From NCBI RefSeq assembly GCF_003589595.1, contig NW_020654972.1:10378758-10442757 (forward strand): a stretch of 64,000 bases of DNA, given 5' to 3'. This document shows positions 32,911 through 43,865 of the stretch, piece by piece. The notes beneath the pieces are model-generated. The model did no database searches. It was not told where the DNA came from and was given only the letters and a program-made list of their open reading frames with translations. Positions within the stretch are counted from its first letter, which is position 1, and each line of letters begins with the position of its first letter. Source of the stretch: Hyposmocoma kahamanoa (lineage: Eukaryota > Arthropoda > Insecta > Lepidoptera > Cosmopterigidae). The position numbers and the translations under genes are program-made.

Positions 32911-33228
32911 GTTACAAAATCAACTGACCACCGAAAAAATACATCCGCTACTTAATTAACTGGACGGGTACAATAGATCATTCCATACGTAATTTGGTTG
33001 TCCCTAGACCACATGACATTTGCAGCTTACAACCCACACATTCCGTGTTACATTGCGGGCCAATATAAACTGGACACTTTGAAAATAAGATGTTGTTACA
33101 GTTTCTTTTGGAAAAACGTGCAGCAAGTTATGACTTTAATTTCTAAGTTTGGTATCTCGACTGTGAACTGGCAACCTGTACTATTTCAATTTTGACAACT
33201 TACCTGTAAGTGAAGAAAAAATCATTTA
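32911..33228. other. unassigned stretch
   Basis: Nothing recognised. Confidence 0.4.
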
Positions 33229-33335
33229 CATAGCATCTGGTTTATTAAATAAAAATACGAAGTGTACATACATATATGTGTAATAAAAATATCTGCAAAA
33301 AACTGCGTATTTTTATTTTAAACCAGATGCTATAT
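33229..33335. repeat. 107-bp palindromic MITE or foldback
   Basis: 'tagcatctggtttattaaat' at the left faces reversed 'tagcatctggtttaaaataa' at the right, continuing to 'aaaatacg' in both, so arms of about 31 bp enclose about 44 bp. Flanks offer a possible TA duplication. Confidence 0.7.
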
Positions 33336-33494
33336 GTATAAATGACGCAAACAATTTTTTTCTTTCATTGCCAGTTCTCAGTCGATTTTTCATTTCATTC
33401 ATAAAAAAGCTGAATTTTATCGTGAACAGGACACCAAGTCGTTCATTGGTTAAAATAAGTAGACAGTAACATTGGTACGGTTTACGATTTATCA

Positions 33495-33600
33495 ATTTTT
33501 AAACTTTGTTTTAAGCGCCATCTGTGAGAAATTTGTTTCTTCATTCAGATAGGTACCTTTACAGCTACCATCGCTGACTAGAAGTATCGCTAAAATCATT
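33495..33600 (-). repeat. SINE family C end fragment
   Basis: 'aagcgccatctgtgagaaat' and 'tttacagctaccatcgctga' match the 5' end of the 24590-24905 copy. Confidence 0.6.
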
Positions 33601-33764
33601 GTTTATTTCAACCATCCGACTAACCATTTGGAAAATTTTAAACCATCTTCCTGATGAATTAGATGCTTTTGAGATAGGCCGCCATTCATTGATGTCAGCA
33701 TTGTAATGAAACCTGTACATAATATATCGATAATTGTAACTTTTATATTATAAAAAAATACGAC

Positions 33765-34650
33765 ATTAAAAGTTCGTTGAATTCCAACTATTTGTCAAGT
33801 TTTATTGAGATCGGTTACCGGAAACTGCGCGAAACTGAATTCGTCCCCTAGTTTTGCCACCCCTAGAAGTGGAATATTTTCTTCAAATATAAATGGGACC
33901 AGTACTGAGCTACCCTCTTTCCAACAAAAAATAATCATCGACATTGGGTCACTGATGCCCGAGTAATCACGAAAGATGTAGACAATAATCTCAGTACAGA
34001 GTACTAAAAAGCCGACCTCAAAAGTACGTGGAATTACATGTATTTGCCAAGTTTAATTGAAATCGGTTAGCAGGAGAGTGCGCAAACCCGGATTCATCCC
34101 CTAGTTCGCCACTATACGGAACTTGACACAGGAGATAATAAAAATCGGTTCTCACTACTCAAAGTATATTGAGAGAGAAAAACGCCTCGAATTGGAGAAT
34201 AGCAAAATCAAACATTAAAATAATTACTCCTTATTACAAAATTTAGGCGCTATTTATAAAAATGAACTTTCATGCATGAACAGCCACCCTTAGAGGTGGA
34301 TAATTTTCTAAATTAATAATAATAATGCACACACTCAACGTAGCCCCGCACTAGGGATACCCTGTGTCACGGGTGCCATGGACACACACGTAGACAACCA
34401 CAAATTACACCCAAACTCACGAGATAAATAAATGTAGGCCATACAAATATTTCTCCCGACCCGGTCGAACCTGGGACCTCTGCATGGCAGTCCGGCATGG
34501 GAGGCAGTTAAATGGGATCACTATGGAGGTACCCTCTTTCCAACAAAAAAAGAATCATCAAAATCGGCGTTATCGCCTAACATACATACAAAAGAAAAAA
34601 AAACCATACAGTCGAATTGAGAACCTCCTCCTTTTTTGAAGTCGGTTAAA
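33765..34650 (-). repeat. Family A, two partial copies in tandem with a SINE inserted
   Basis: 'aaaagttcgttgaattccaa' (33768) and again 'aaaagtacgtggaattacat' (34020) mark two tails. The long-variant internal block lies at 34110-34290. The head 'ttttttgaagtcggttaaaa' closes at 34650. A tRNA-derived SINE (34316-34510) splits the second copy between 'cttagaggtggataattttc' and 'aaatgggatcactatggagg'. Confidence 0.7.
34316..34510 (-). repeat. tRNA-derived SINE inserted in Family A
   Basis: 'ctcccgacccggtcgaacct' is the reversed B-box end. 'acacactcaacgtagccccg' and an 'aataataat' tail follow the same plan as 20335-20545. Confidence 0.7.
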
Positions 34651-35752
34651 AATAGTTAACAATTATTCATCAATCCTGACCTAAAGTTACTTTTTTTGTG
34701 ATTTTTAAGAACGTCGATAAGAGCAGGAAGCTACATCAACTATAAGGCAAAAGAAACCTAAGAAACACAAATAAGATAAATGACACAGACGAATAGACAT
34801 ACAAACAAACCAATACACATATGTATAAAGACTTCAAACTTATAACTCCCCTCTTTTTACATCATTGTTTATATTTCGTCGTACGAATCTATTCATTTAG
34901 TAATAATTAACTATAATGTAAAGGAACTTCCGTTTAATAACGTTATCGTTATGTCATATCTGCAAACGACAAGGCGGCTGCCGTGAAACGATAAAATTTT
35001 AGAAACGATCCAGAACAACTAGGCATGACTGTCGTTCAACGATAAAAAACTCCACGTCACAGTCACGACCGATAGTCGTGATATGGGAACAGGTTAGGCA
35101 CGACAGTCGTCAAACGATGAATAAAACGTCATAACAGGAACGCGACTTATCTTCTACTGTTTCAGTAAGTTTGTAACGTATTATAGCATATATAATGTTA
35201 CACATGAAGCTTTATTATTATTGTTTCATGCTATCAAGTCGAGGTATGACCGCGCCGACTTATCGTAGGTGATATTTTTACCTAAATAGCTTTTTTATTG
35301 CAAACGACATTTAAACTATAACGAACAAGGACGCGTCGACATTTCCCGCCAAATTACATCAAATAGAAATTCTACCAAAAGGAAAGTTTATCGTTATCTC
35401 AATTGTTTTTTTTAATATAACGTAAGCGATCGCACTTATTATTGCAACCGACATGGTACATCGAAATGACAATACACATCTCCCATTTTATTGGCATATT
35501 TTTCATTGCAAGTGTTACTTTAAACGCATGAAAGCCATAATAATCTTTAGATGTAGATAGCAAAAACATTATAAGTACAAAAAAAAAAGGTTTAATATCC
35601 ATTATTTTGAAAAGAGCTTCAGCTGTCGTACAATCGGTTACGAAATTCATTATTATTATATTAAAATTTAATTTAGCATCACATTTACATGTAGAAATAT
35701 TTAAAAAATCCTCTCCTGTAAAATTTGTTTTTTGTTAGTCGGCGGTAATCGT
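34651..35752. other. unassigned stretch with a weak repeated motif
   Basis: At 34980-35130 the words 'cgtgaaacgataaaa', 'cgttcaacgataaaaa' and 'cgtcaaacgatgaataaa', each preceded by 'gactgtcg/gacagtcg'-like text, suggest a degenerate tandem array of about 60-70 bp. No gene is recognised in the rest. Confidence 0.4.
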
Positions 35753-35993
35753 GGGCTTTACACAGACATTCTATCGCTCGTGATACAGCGATTTGGAAGG
35801 AAAAGGGAAAGATCGCGTGTTTCACGCGGTATATCCTGCGCTATTAGCCTTTACATGGACGATCTTTCCGTTGTAACAAAAACGAAAAGAACGTTTGCAA
35901 CAGGCAATCGCGCAAGATTGCGCGTACAGGCTTTTCCGCGCGCAATCCTGTACGCTCTTGAACACGCACGATAGAGTGACTGTGTAAAGGGGG
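35753..35993. mobile_element. MITE of about 240 bp with 27-30 bp inverted ends
   Basis: Left 'ctttacacagacattctatc' and reversed right 'ctttacacagtcactctatc' continue into 'g.tcgtg / gtgcgtg'. The centre is rich in CGCG words and has a smaller nested hairpin (gcgtacagg…cctgtacgc). Target duplication not clear. Confidence 0.6.
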
Positions 35994-36014
35994 CTAATGA
36001 CTCGAAGTGTCGGG

Positions 36015-36290
36015 ATGAACCAGTCACACGCCTCATCGTAAGCGATACGCCTATCTACAACAGTTCCAGTGCCACTCTGAACTTTAAATCGCAAAGACCT
36101 AAGCAGTGTACTGCCACTGCATCCGTCGCCGTGAGATACAAAGTTGACAAGTTCCAGTGTGACTGTGAGGCTTGCGAGTCACGTCCTGACGCGTCGCGAC
36201 GCTTCGCCAGTGTTAGTTGAGCCATAGTTTCACCAGCACCATTACCTTTTGAAACCGGAACGCAGTAATGTGAGTATTACTACTTGGTGG
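36015..36290 (-). repeat. Family B SINE-like repeat with internal insert
   Basis: 'acgcctcatcgtaagcgata', 'aactttaaatcgcaaagacc' and 'ggaacgcagtaatgtgagta' in order. A CG-rich piece (36168-36225) is extra compared with other copies. Confidence 0.7.
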
Positions 36291-36657
36291 CAGAAATAGT
36301 TATTATTTTCAAAAGATTGTACTTTATTTTGGCGACATTTTTCCAACACTTTAGAGACGTGGCATAATGCAGCAAAATTTTCGTCTCAAGAGATTGTTCT
36401 ATCAAGAACATAAATCTCTGTTGCTTTTTTAAAATGACTTGAAAAGTATATTTTAAATGCATTGTTCTAGAATAACTTACCGACATGGTATCATAGTTAC
36501 GTAGGCTTTGAAATATGTGAGGTAGACGCGGACGTCATTGCACGTTATTTATAAACATTTTGCCTTTTAGTAATTAAAATGTAGGTACTCTCTTACATAG
36601 CCCATTACGAAACATGGGAGAGAAAGTTAAATTGAAATACATTTACTTATTAACTTA
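36291..36657. other. unassigned AT-rich stretch
   Basis: Nothing recognised. Confidence 0.4.
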
Positions 36658-37233
36658 CTATCGAACAGAGAGAGGCAAGCGCCCGGGTTTTAACCCTGCG
36701 CCTTGTTAATGCCGGGATTTAATCGGGTTAAATCCCATTATTGCCCGAAATCTAGGGCAAAAACTAACATTTAAATCGTGATTTATTCAAATGTATTATT
36801 ACAATATTTTTAATGCTTACTTACGTATTTTGCCTTTTTGTTGAATCGATTCGCTTGAAAATCACATTCACATGAATCGATACAAAAACTCGTTATCGTA
36901 TACACTAAAATCGATTTTCAATAAAAATCGAATCGTAATGTTCATGCATGCCTAGTAGAAATGAGACTCCACAGAATTCCAAGGTGAGTTTTTGTTACTA
37001 ACACAAATTTTTAAGTTACTTAGTTGCTAACTCTATGGATTCACATTGTGTTGAGTTGCCTCTTTTTTGTCTAATAAAGATTTTAGCATCTAAATTTATA
37101 ATAAATGTGAAACTATATCAAATCCCGTATTATTTTATGTAATATTTCCGCTTACAATTTTTGGCGGGCATGGGTTAAAACCAGGCAGTCGGGCAGATTG
37201 GGTTTTAACTCACTGCCTATCTCTGCTATCGAA
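36658..37233. mobile_element. hAT-type MITE, copy 2 (560 bp)
   Basis: The element 36666-37225 is flanked by a perfect 8-bp duplication, ctatcgaa (36658-36665 and 37226-37233). Its ends are 'cagagagaggcaagcgcccg' and reversed 'cagagataggcagtgagtta'. It is the reverse-oriented relative of 26767-27275. Confidence 0.85.
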
Positions 37234-37407
37234 CGAAACTGATTTTTCTGTAGATAAACGTGGTAAAAAATGAAAATTTTGCGGCACATTTTGTTGTTTT
37301 TTCGACCGAAATTTAAGCCAATCATGTTTCAAGCCCCATGATAGGTACATTTCGTTCTCCTTTTTCCATTATCAATTAAAAAAGCTAGGTTTTTTTTTTT
37401 TTTTTTT

Positions 37408-37814
37408 ATTACTATATATCGCACCCTTAGTAATATAAGGGCACAATCCAAAAAAAGTAGATTTTTGGGAAATCGCGTATTAAGATTCTGGATTCCTACA
37501 TTACACCTATTTTTTCAAATAATATGCTTATTATTTAAGTTATAAATATGAAATTTGGCAGATTTGTTCTTTGATAAATGTATTATAAATAGCAATAAAA
37601 AAAAATAATATAAATAAATTCCATAAGTTTCAAGCAAGTTAAAAAAACACTTTCAAGTTAGACCCATATAGTACAAAAAATATAACAGAAATATGGAGCT
37701 ATATAAGTTTGATCCCATTTATTATTTAAGTCCCTATCAATTCCCAAATTTCCCAAAAATCTACTTTTTTTTGGATTGTGCCCTTATATTACTAAGGGTG
37801 CGATATTAGTAATT
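37408..37814. mobile_element. MITE with inverted ends of about 65 bp
   Basis: The left end reads 'atcgcacccttagtaatata' then 'agggcacaatccaaaaaaag', and continues to 'ttttgggaaat'. The right end is its reverse complement with few changes (37750-37814). The interior of about 275 bp is AT-rich and non-coding. Near-identical arms suggest a fairly young insertion. Confidence 0.8.
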
Positions 37815-37827
37815 TCGTATTTGTAAC

Positions 37828-38060
37828 CAACTTTAAAAAAGGCGGAGGGAATTAATTCGACAGCAATTTTTTTGTGTATAACTTATTACTCCGACGTTTG
37901 TGAACCAATTTCGATGAATCTTTTGTTAGAAGGTATCAGTAACGGTCTCTTTCAAATTTGATGAAAATCAGGGGATGAATCGGGATTATTGAATTTCACC
38001 CTCTTTTTGTTAACCTTTGTGTTAATTTCAATAAAAATGAAATGTTATGTGGACACGGAA
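37828..38060 (+). repeat. Family A repeat
   Basis: 'taaccaactttaaaaaaggc', 'ttgtgaaccaatttcgatga' and 'tcaataaaaatgaaatgt' in the family order. Confidence 0.65.
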
Positions 38061-38189
38061 TTAAAAATAATTAAAATAACGATAATAATCATTCATTTCG
38101 GAGTCTGAATCCATAGAGTTGGTAATAAAATAACTTAAAAATTAGTATTAGTAACAATTGGGAAAGTACATTTTAATAGTGATTAATGA

Positions 38190-38520
38190 GATTCCCTTGT
38201 AGAAAGGCTCGAGGCCCAGTTACCAGCGCCTCACCATTGGAGAGTCCCATCTAGTAGCTAGGGTCCTAAGGATGCCATTCGTGCAGCCTCGTAGCCAAGT
38301 CAGGAGTGAGGCACAACGCTTTTGTATGGACGCGCAGTCCGCCGTGAAGTTCACCCACAGGCTATACGTGTAGAAGGACTGGCAATATGCTTTGATAAGT
38401 AAAACCTTGACCTGGTCGCTACTACGTGCACACCTGACTTGATCTTATGATGGAAATGGCAGCCAGATGAGAGAATCTCCGCAACAGTTTGACGTGAACT
38501 TCCATATTATCATAATAATT
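38190..38520 (-). mobile_element. non-LTR retrotransposon C-terminal fragment
   Basis: The minus-strand translation contains 'LIKAYCQSFYTYSLWVNFT', then 'CASLLTWLRGCTNGILRTLA' and 'RWDSPMVRRW', the conserved end of a lepidopteran LINE ORF. Stops and frameshifts are present. Related fragments: 38640-38790 and 62945-63235. Confidence 0.65.
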
Positions 38521-38639
38521 ATTATTATTTATTTCGGAAATGGTTCATAAATTGTTAGTAAATTACAAAATGCTTCTGTCTAAGGGTTAGTTAATTGCAC
38601 AATACATAAGGACATCAATACAAAAACAAAACAACATTA

Positions 38640-38790
38640 ATTTTCTAAGCGACCGCATGTAGTCGCATCCAGTGAGCGAGCATCGGTGCATCCCTGCAGG
38701 ATGCGGTTGGGGCTGTCGCGCAGGCGGCGCAGCATTGACGCGAGTATATTATGCGTCTCAGTTGTTGTTGAGGAGGCTGCGGTAACGACC
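38640..38790 (-). mobile_element. second C-terminal fragment of the same LINE type
   Basis: Minus-strand 'MLRRLRDSPNRILQ' matches the same part of the ORF as the preceding entry. Short and broken. Confidence 0.5.
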
Positions 38791-39224
38791 ACATAGAAAG
38801 AGAATAAGCCAACTTTGTCAATAAACTGTGTCGATATTTTTATATCGATTTTTTTATTAAAAAACTTATTAATGTCGATTCTTCGTGCGGTTGAAATATG
38901 TCAAAACATCTATTTTGTGTTTCACTTCACCGTAGGCGTGTATGCGCACGGCATCCGATTCGTATTTGTTCCGCATCCGAGACTACACAAATCAAGAAAA
39001 CTCGACCCATTTCGGATGTCGCTTGTGCACTAAGTCCGATTCGAATAATGAAATACGAATATCGCTCGTAGCCCTGTGACATTTCGGATCGTCATTTCAC
39101 GGATTCGGAAGTGATACGAACTGGACGTGTGCGCAAACGCTCTAAGATCATTGTTGTTATTTATTAGTACTACCCGTACCCGGCATGAGTTGCAATGCCA
39201 CTGAAAGTGTGTAAAGTCCCCAAT

Positions 39225-39545
39225 CCATATTAGCCATTAGAATTACACGATTAAATTCCGCCTTCCCCTTTCCATCAACGGGTGAAAAGACGTAGGCTTG
39301 GGTACCACCCCTACGATATACCCTAGATTCGTACGAAGCGTTACGCTTCCACATTTACATGGCGAACGGCTATGGAGTGGAATTCCCTGCCTGCAGACTT
39401 GTTCCCTGAACGTCATAACTTGGACTTTTTCAAAGCGAGAGTGAATAGGAATTATTTAGATGTGTATGCTCCGTCGTCGACCTAATCGTCACTTTCCATC
39501 AGGTGAGATGGAGGTCATTTGCACACTTACATTTCATAAAAAAAG
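39225..39545 (+). mobile_element. 3'-end fragment of the 29.6-32.7 kb LINE family
   Basis: Reversed match to 29585-29875 of the long LINE. It includes 'ggcgaacggctatggagtgg', 'cctgcctgcagacttgttcc' and the end 'ccatcaggtgagatggaggt', followed by a short A-rich tail. The coding frame has several changes. Confidence 0.75.
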
Positions 39546-40529
39546 CCGTTTTGTGGCCATGGGTGCAACAACTAACTAAAGTTTTACCGCAATTGGATAC
39601 TAATAATGCTTATAATTATGGCCGTTGTTGCTGTTGGCAAGGAGTGGGTTGTGGAGGAGACCTGTGACCAGTAGTAGATTTTAATACATCTAAAATTTTT
39701 TCGAGTGTAATCACAACAAGTCACAGAAATTTTACCGCCATCGGATGAAAAATAATTGAATGCATAAGTAACAAATATACTTACCTACATTCATTGTTAT
39801 GTACAATCTGTATGGGATGCCGTAATAAAATTTTAAAGGGTTTGCCTATGGTCAATTTTGTCCACAAAAATACACCATATGAGGAGTGTCGAACCCTCAA
39901 CCCTCTCATAATACGGATTTCTTATTAGTCTCTTTTTATTTGCGAAATAAGGTGGCTTTCTGTTGTCTCATATGAGACAAAGGCGTACGTATAAAGGCTT
40001 ACGTAGATTTGCGAAATGTAAACGCTTGTCCTAAAAACACCTACGAGATGAGTTCACTGGCACATGTTCAATTTTGGTGTCATTTGAAAGCTAATATAAA
40101 TAACTACCGCTAAGAACCAAAAGTAACTAATATAATAAGCACAGTAAATAAATATTGATTTAAAAAGTGATATTTTTTGTTACTACAGTTCAGGATCGAG
40201 TGGTTTGCATTAATATTAGCCATAACTGGTTCATGACTTATCATCCCAGTTAAACGTGACCAAAGACCCGTAAAGAACCACAAATGTCGGGTTATTTAAA
40301 AAAATACGCGATTTTAGAAAGAAAAAATAATTACTTAAGTTAAGCACTCAATAAGAAGAGAATGAACTCAAGAAAATGTATTTATTTTTCGCAGTTGGAC
40401 AGGTTTTTGTCATCAAAATTGACCACAGATAATATCTTTAATTTTTTATTGTTACACCCCCCCTTCTAGATTGCATATACCTAAAAACATATGAGCAAAC
40501 TGACATAGCAATAATCTTATTGTTTTTTA
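39546..40529. other. unassigned stretch
   Basis: No gene or recognised repeat; 'ggtcaattttgtccacaaaa' occurs once. Confidence 0.4.
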
Positions 40530-40850
40530 TTTGCATGATATCAAGTGACGAGACCAATAAGTTGTGCGACTGGTTGTAAGCGACACGCCAGTCCATAACA
40601 GTTACAGTGCCACTCAGAGCTTTAAATCTCAAAGATCTAAGGAGCACTGCCACTGCGCACGCCGCCCTGAAACATAAGTTGACAAGTCCCATGTGCCTGT
40701 AATTTCACCAGCACCCGTACCGTTTAAAACAGGAACCCAGTAATGCTCACATTATAGCTTGGCGGTGGGCATAGATAAGGTGACAATACTTCCATGGACG
40801 AACTCTTTCTCAAGGAGCTTTCAGTTCTACAACAGAAAAATCTCTAATAA
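40530..40850 (-). repeat. Family B SINE-like repeat, near complete
   Basis: Full order from 'tatcaagtgacgagaccaat' to 'ggacgaactctttctcaagg'. Confidence 0.75.
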
Positions 40851-41289
40851 TTCATACTTTTGTAACAAATGAACCATAAGAAATGTATACCGATATAAAA
40901 ACAAATATTAAAAAAGACCTCTTTAAAACGGTCAGCATTGTAACCATAACGTTATCGTCTACTGGCGTACCAAAATACACTGGTAAAATATCCCCTTAGC
41001 ATCGCGGCCAGCAGTGTACGGCCAAATACACTTACCGGCACTCGGAGCGTAATACAGTTGACCAAGGAACACGTTTTCGCTTTTTGCCAACCGGTCCCGA
41101 CGACGAACGTCATAAAATCGTGTAGCCTTGCCTTTATTTTACACCACCACTGAATTTTCTACGTGCAAACACTTGAAATGGTCCTGAATTAACAGACATA
41201 CGTTTTTATGAACTAAAAGATAAATTGGTGTCTTTGAAATAAGTAGTGCTCTCGTTTTGTTGTCTTGATAAGTAGTTTCATTCAATTTA
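40851..41289. promoter_or_regulatory. upstream region of the Cys/His-rich gene
   Basis: No clear TATA box is seen. 'gtagtttcattcaatttaATG' leads into the start codon. The promoter is placed here only by position. Confidence 0.3.
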
Positions 41290-41310
41290 ATGAGTTTGTT
41301 ACAAAAGAAA
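41290..41310 (+). CDS. exon 1 (start codon, 7 codons)
   Basis: ATG AGT TTG TTA CAA AAG AAA, followed at once by a consensus donor (gtaagt at 41311). Phase 0 matches the phase-0 start of exon 2, giving 'MSLLQKK' + 'IRCIVC'. Chosen because exon 2 has no ATG before its Cys/His region and this is the nearest in-phase ATG with a good donor. Confidence 0.6.
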
Positions 41311-41429
41311 GTAAGTCGTTTCTAGGCTAGAAGAAATTTCGATTAATTTAATAACTTATTTTTTTAATTTCTATTTCTTTGTAATATTAAGTTTATTGAA
41401 TATTACGATGTTTTACTACCATGAGATTC

Positions 41430-41632
41430 ATTATTTTTTTTATAAAAATTACTTCACTAGTTTGGAACCAGCGCCTTCATCATACCATGGCTGACGATCT
41501 TCCATCTGTGCTACGACCAAAATTTACTTACGAACTTTCCTATGTTATTGTTGCAGATTTTGTTTTTAGTTTTGAACGACTTTTTTGCCGTATCTCTGAG
41601 AAATCTATGAAAGTTATTATTTTTTAATTTTA
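41430..41632 (+). repeat. SINE C-related remnant in intron 1
   Basis: 'aaattacttcactagtttgg', 'tttgaacgacttttttgccg' and 'gagaaatctatgaaagttat' echo the SINE family C copy at 24590-24905. The remnant runs to within a few bases of the exon 2 acceptor, so SINE sequence may supply its pyrimidine tract. Confidence 0.5.
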
Positions 41633-41633
41633 G

Positions 41634-42303
41634 ATTCGTTGCATAGTATGCCAATTAGTATTCTGCTGCAAAGAGTGTCGCTGGAAACACGAACAAACAG
41701 CACATGGTCTAAAATTCGATTGCCCAGTCTGCCGAGGCCTGAAATTTCTTTGCGAGCCTGATAAATTAACTTTACACTTCCTAAAACATCTTGCAGAAGA
41801 ACACTTACCATTACATTGCAGTAAATGTAATAAAATATTCAATACGATGAATGACATAACTGACATAGATAAATGTACGAGCATCAGTGAATTAGTCGAA
41901 AATAATGATTTGAAAAAAGACGAAGAGAGATTTAAAGAACAATTTGAGGAGATCTTTGATAAAACTAGTCACGAAGATGATTTTGAAGCTATTGTATTTG
42001 TTAATAAATCCAGTAAAACAGCAGTGATTACTCCTGTTCTAAGGAAAAAAAATTTAGTCGATTATGAATCTAGTGAAGATGAGATTAGAGATGAAGCCAA
42101 GACTCCAAAAACACCTTCTGTAAAATTAGCACCTAAAACACCTAAATATAAAAGACAAAGATCAGCGACTCCTCATGTAAAAAAGCTACTAACATTGATG
42201 AGACAAAAAGTTATTGGAGAAGACGGAGAAACTGTAGATGGTGGTATTGAAGAAGATTCTCCAATTATAGACAAAACTACGCCGTCAAGAAATGATGAAA
42301 CAA
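41634..42303 (+). CDS. exon 2: Cys/His-rich domain and acidic linker
   Basis: The acceptor is 'tttttaattttag' (AG at 41632-41633) and the donor 'gtaagt' at 42304; the exon ends in phase 1. Counting from the exon 1 Met, metal-binding residues are C10-x2-C13, C19-x2-C22-x3-H26-x4-H31, C37-x2-C40, H59-x4-H64 and C69-x2-C72. This spacing suggests two or three small zinc fingers of an unusual type. Then come an acidic, helix-prone stretch ('DEERFKEQFEEIFDK') and a basic region dense in Thr-Pro ('KTPKTPSVKLAPKTPKYKRQ', 'SATPH') that could be phosphorylated by proline-directed kinases and act as a nuclear localisation signal. I do not recognise the family. The open ATG at 41847 is internal and is not taken as the start because conserved-looking Cys/His codons precede it in frame. 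Confidence 0.75.
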
Positions 42304-42771
42304 GTAAGTGTAATAGACATAATAATATTTCATTATTTTCTGTATAAATTCTTAATCACAAATATCTCCCTATGAGTATAGTAGAAAGAGGTAAAGTTGT
42401 TACTTGTCTGATAACATTTTACTAAATTATTTGAAGTACATGCGCCTACTCAAACCATCACTATACGTGACCACCCAACTTCACGGATCACTAGAAATAT
42501 CTGCTATCAAATACAGCTACGTGATGATGCTAAGGAGAGGTATCGTATGACTGGCCTAGTTGAACACGGCGCACAAAGATCTAAAAAAGAATGTTAACGT
42601 TTGCCTTTTTGCTGAACGAAAAGCGTATTTTGACCAATTTGTCAACAAAAACATCTAAATGCCTAAACTTCTCTTGAAGAATCTAAAAAGTACTGCTCTC
42701 CCAGGTCCCAAAATAAAAACCATAAGCTGCCACAATGTCTTCTAGACCCCCAGAAAATCAACTCCCATTTC

Positions 42772-43258
42772 ATGAATGTACCAGGTACCAATAATGTTCT
42801 ATCATCCGATATTTGCTATTTTCACTCTCATAGACGGGGCTCTTTTGTGTTTCACTTAGAACCAGTTACGGAAGATACTGTGGGTAAAGTAATTCTTAAC
42901 ATTAAGTCCAATGCTGAAGGAGCTGATCGCCTCAGTAGAGATATGATTTTACTCATCCTACCTTACTCTCTGCCCATTATTACAGGCATGATCAATAGAT
43001 TCATCGTAACTGGCATATTTCCGACTGCATGGAAAACTGCCATTGTCAAACCTATCCCAAAAGTTAATAGCCCCAGCGAACTTAAGGATTTACGCTCCAG
43101 TAGTCTACTTCCCTCTTTATCAAAAATTTTGGAAAAGATTGTTTATGACCAATTTATCAAGATATTGTGAATCTGATGATGTGTTACCTGATTTACAGTC
43201 TGGTTTTAGAAAAGGGCGAAGTACGACAACAGCGTTGTTAGGTGTTATTAGAACATAC
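42772..43258 (+). pseudogene. LINE reverse transcriptase, first piece
   Basis: Contains 'NAEGADRLSRDMILLILPY', 'WKTAIVKPIPK', 'SSLLPSLSKILEKIVYDQF', then after a frameshift near 43165 'LQSGFRKGRSTTTALLGVI'. Broken by the frameshift and by the MITE at 43259. Confidence 0.8.
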
Positions 43259-43865
43259 CCGCTCACGCGATGCGCTCCTCCTACCGCAAAATGGCGTCTG
43301 TTTTGTTTCGCAAATTAGAAAAGCATTCAGTTTAAATACAAGTTTTTATAAATAAAAATTATTATTCTGCATTGCTAAATAAATACCTCCGTACTACCAA
43401 CAAAAACATCTCAAATAAAATGCAGTAATACACTGCAAATCCTGCACTTAAAAAGCACTAATGAAATTTTTGGTCTACTTGGTTAAATATGATAATATTC
43501 CGTTTGAGTGGTTCTAACGTTTACCATGAAATTACTCCTCAAAGTATAGTTTATAAATATTTATATTCAGTGTAAACTTAAAAAACGCTACTTACGGTAT
43601 GTTTTCAATAAATAAACACCGAAATCACCAGCCCAAACAATAACACACACGATTGTCGTGACGTATTTTTGAAGTTGTTTATTTTTTTTTAAATCACAGA
43701 CCCAGGCATTAAAAAATTATGGTTTGCTAGAGTAGTTACCGAAATAGCAATTAATATTAGTTCTTTTACCTGTTATAACTTCGATATCCGATAAATCGGT
43801 ATAAAATCATCACCGGCACCTCCAGGTGTGGTATGCGTCTACGGCTGCATGTATCGCGTGAGCGG
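43259..43865. mobile_element. 607-bp MITE inserted in the LINE
   Basis: The ends 'ccgctcacgcgatgc' and reversed 'ccgctcacgcgatac' match over 13-15 bp. The insertion splits the reverse transcriptase exactly here ('GVIRT' | 'SQDKGKATVLLLLDYS'). No target duplication is obvious. A 200-bp piece of the same element is at 23371-23570. Confidence 0.75.

Noticed and set aside
35732..36094. 80-90 codon frames on both strands
   Set aside because: They span the CG-rich MITE and the adjacent Family B repeat.
41847..42347. Single-exon protein starting at the ATG at 41847
   Set aside because: The same frame is open upstream to an AG acceptor with well-spaced Cys/His codons, and the downstream exon joins in phase at a GTAAGT donor, so the spliced model is preferred.
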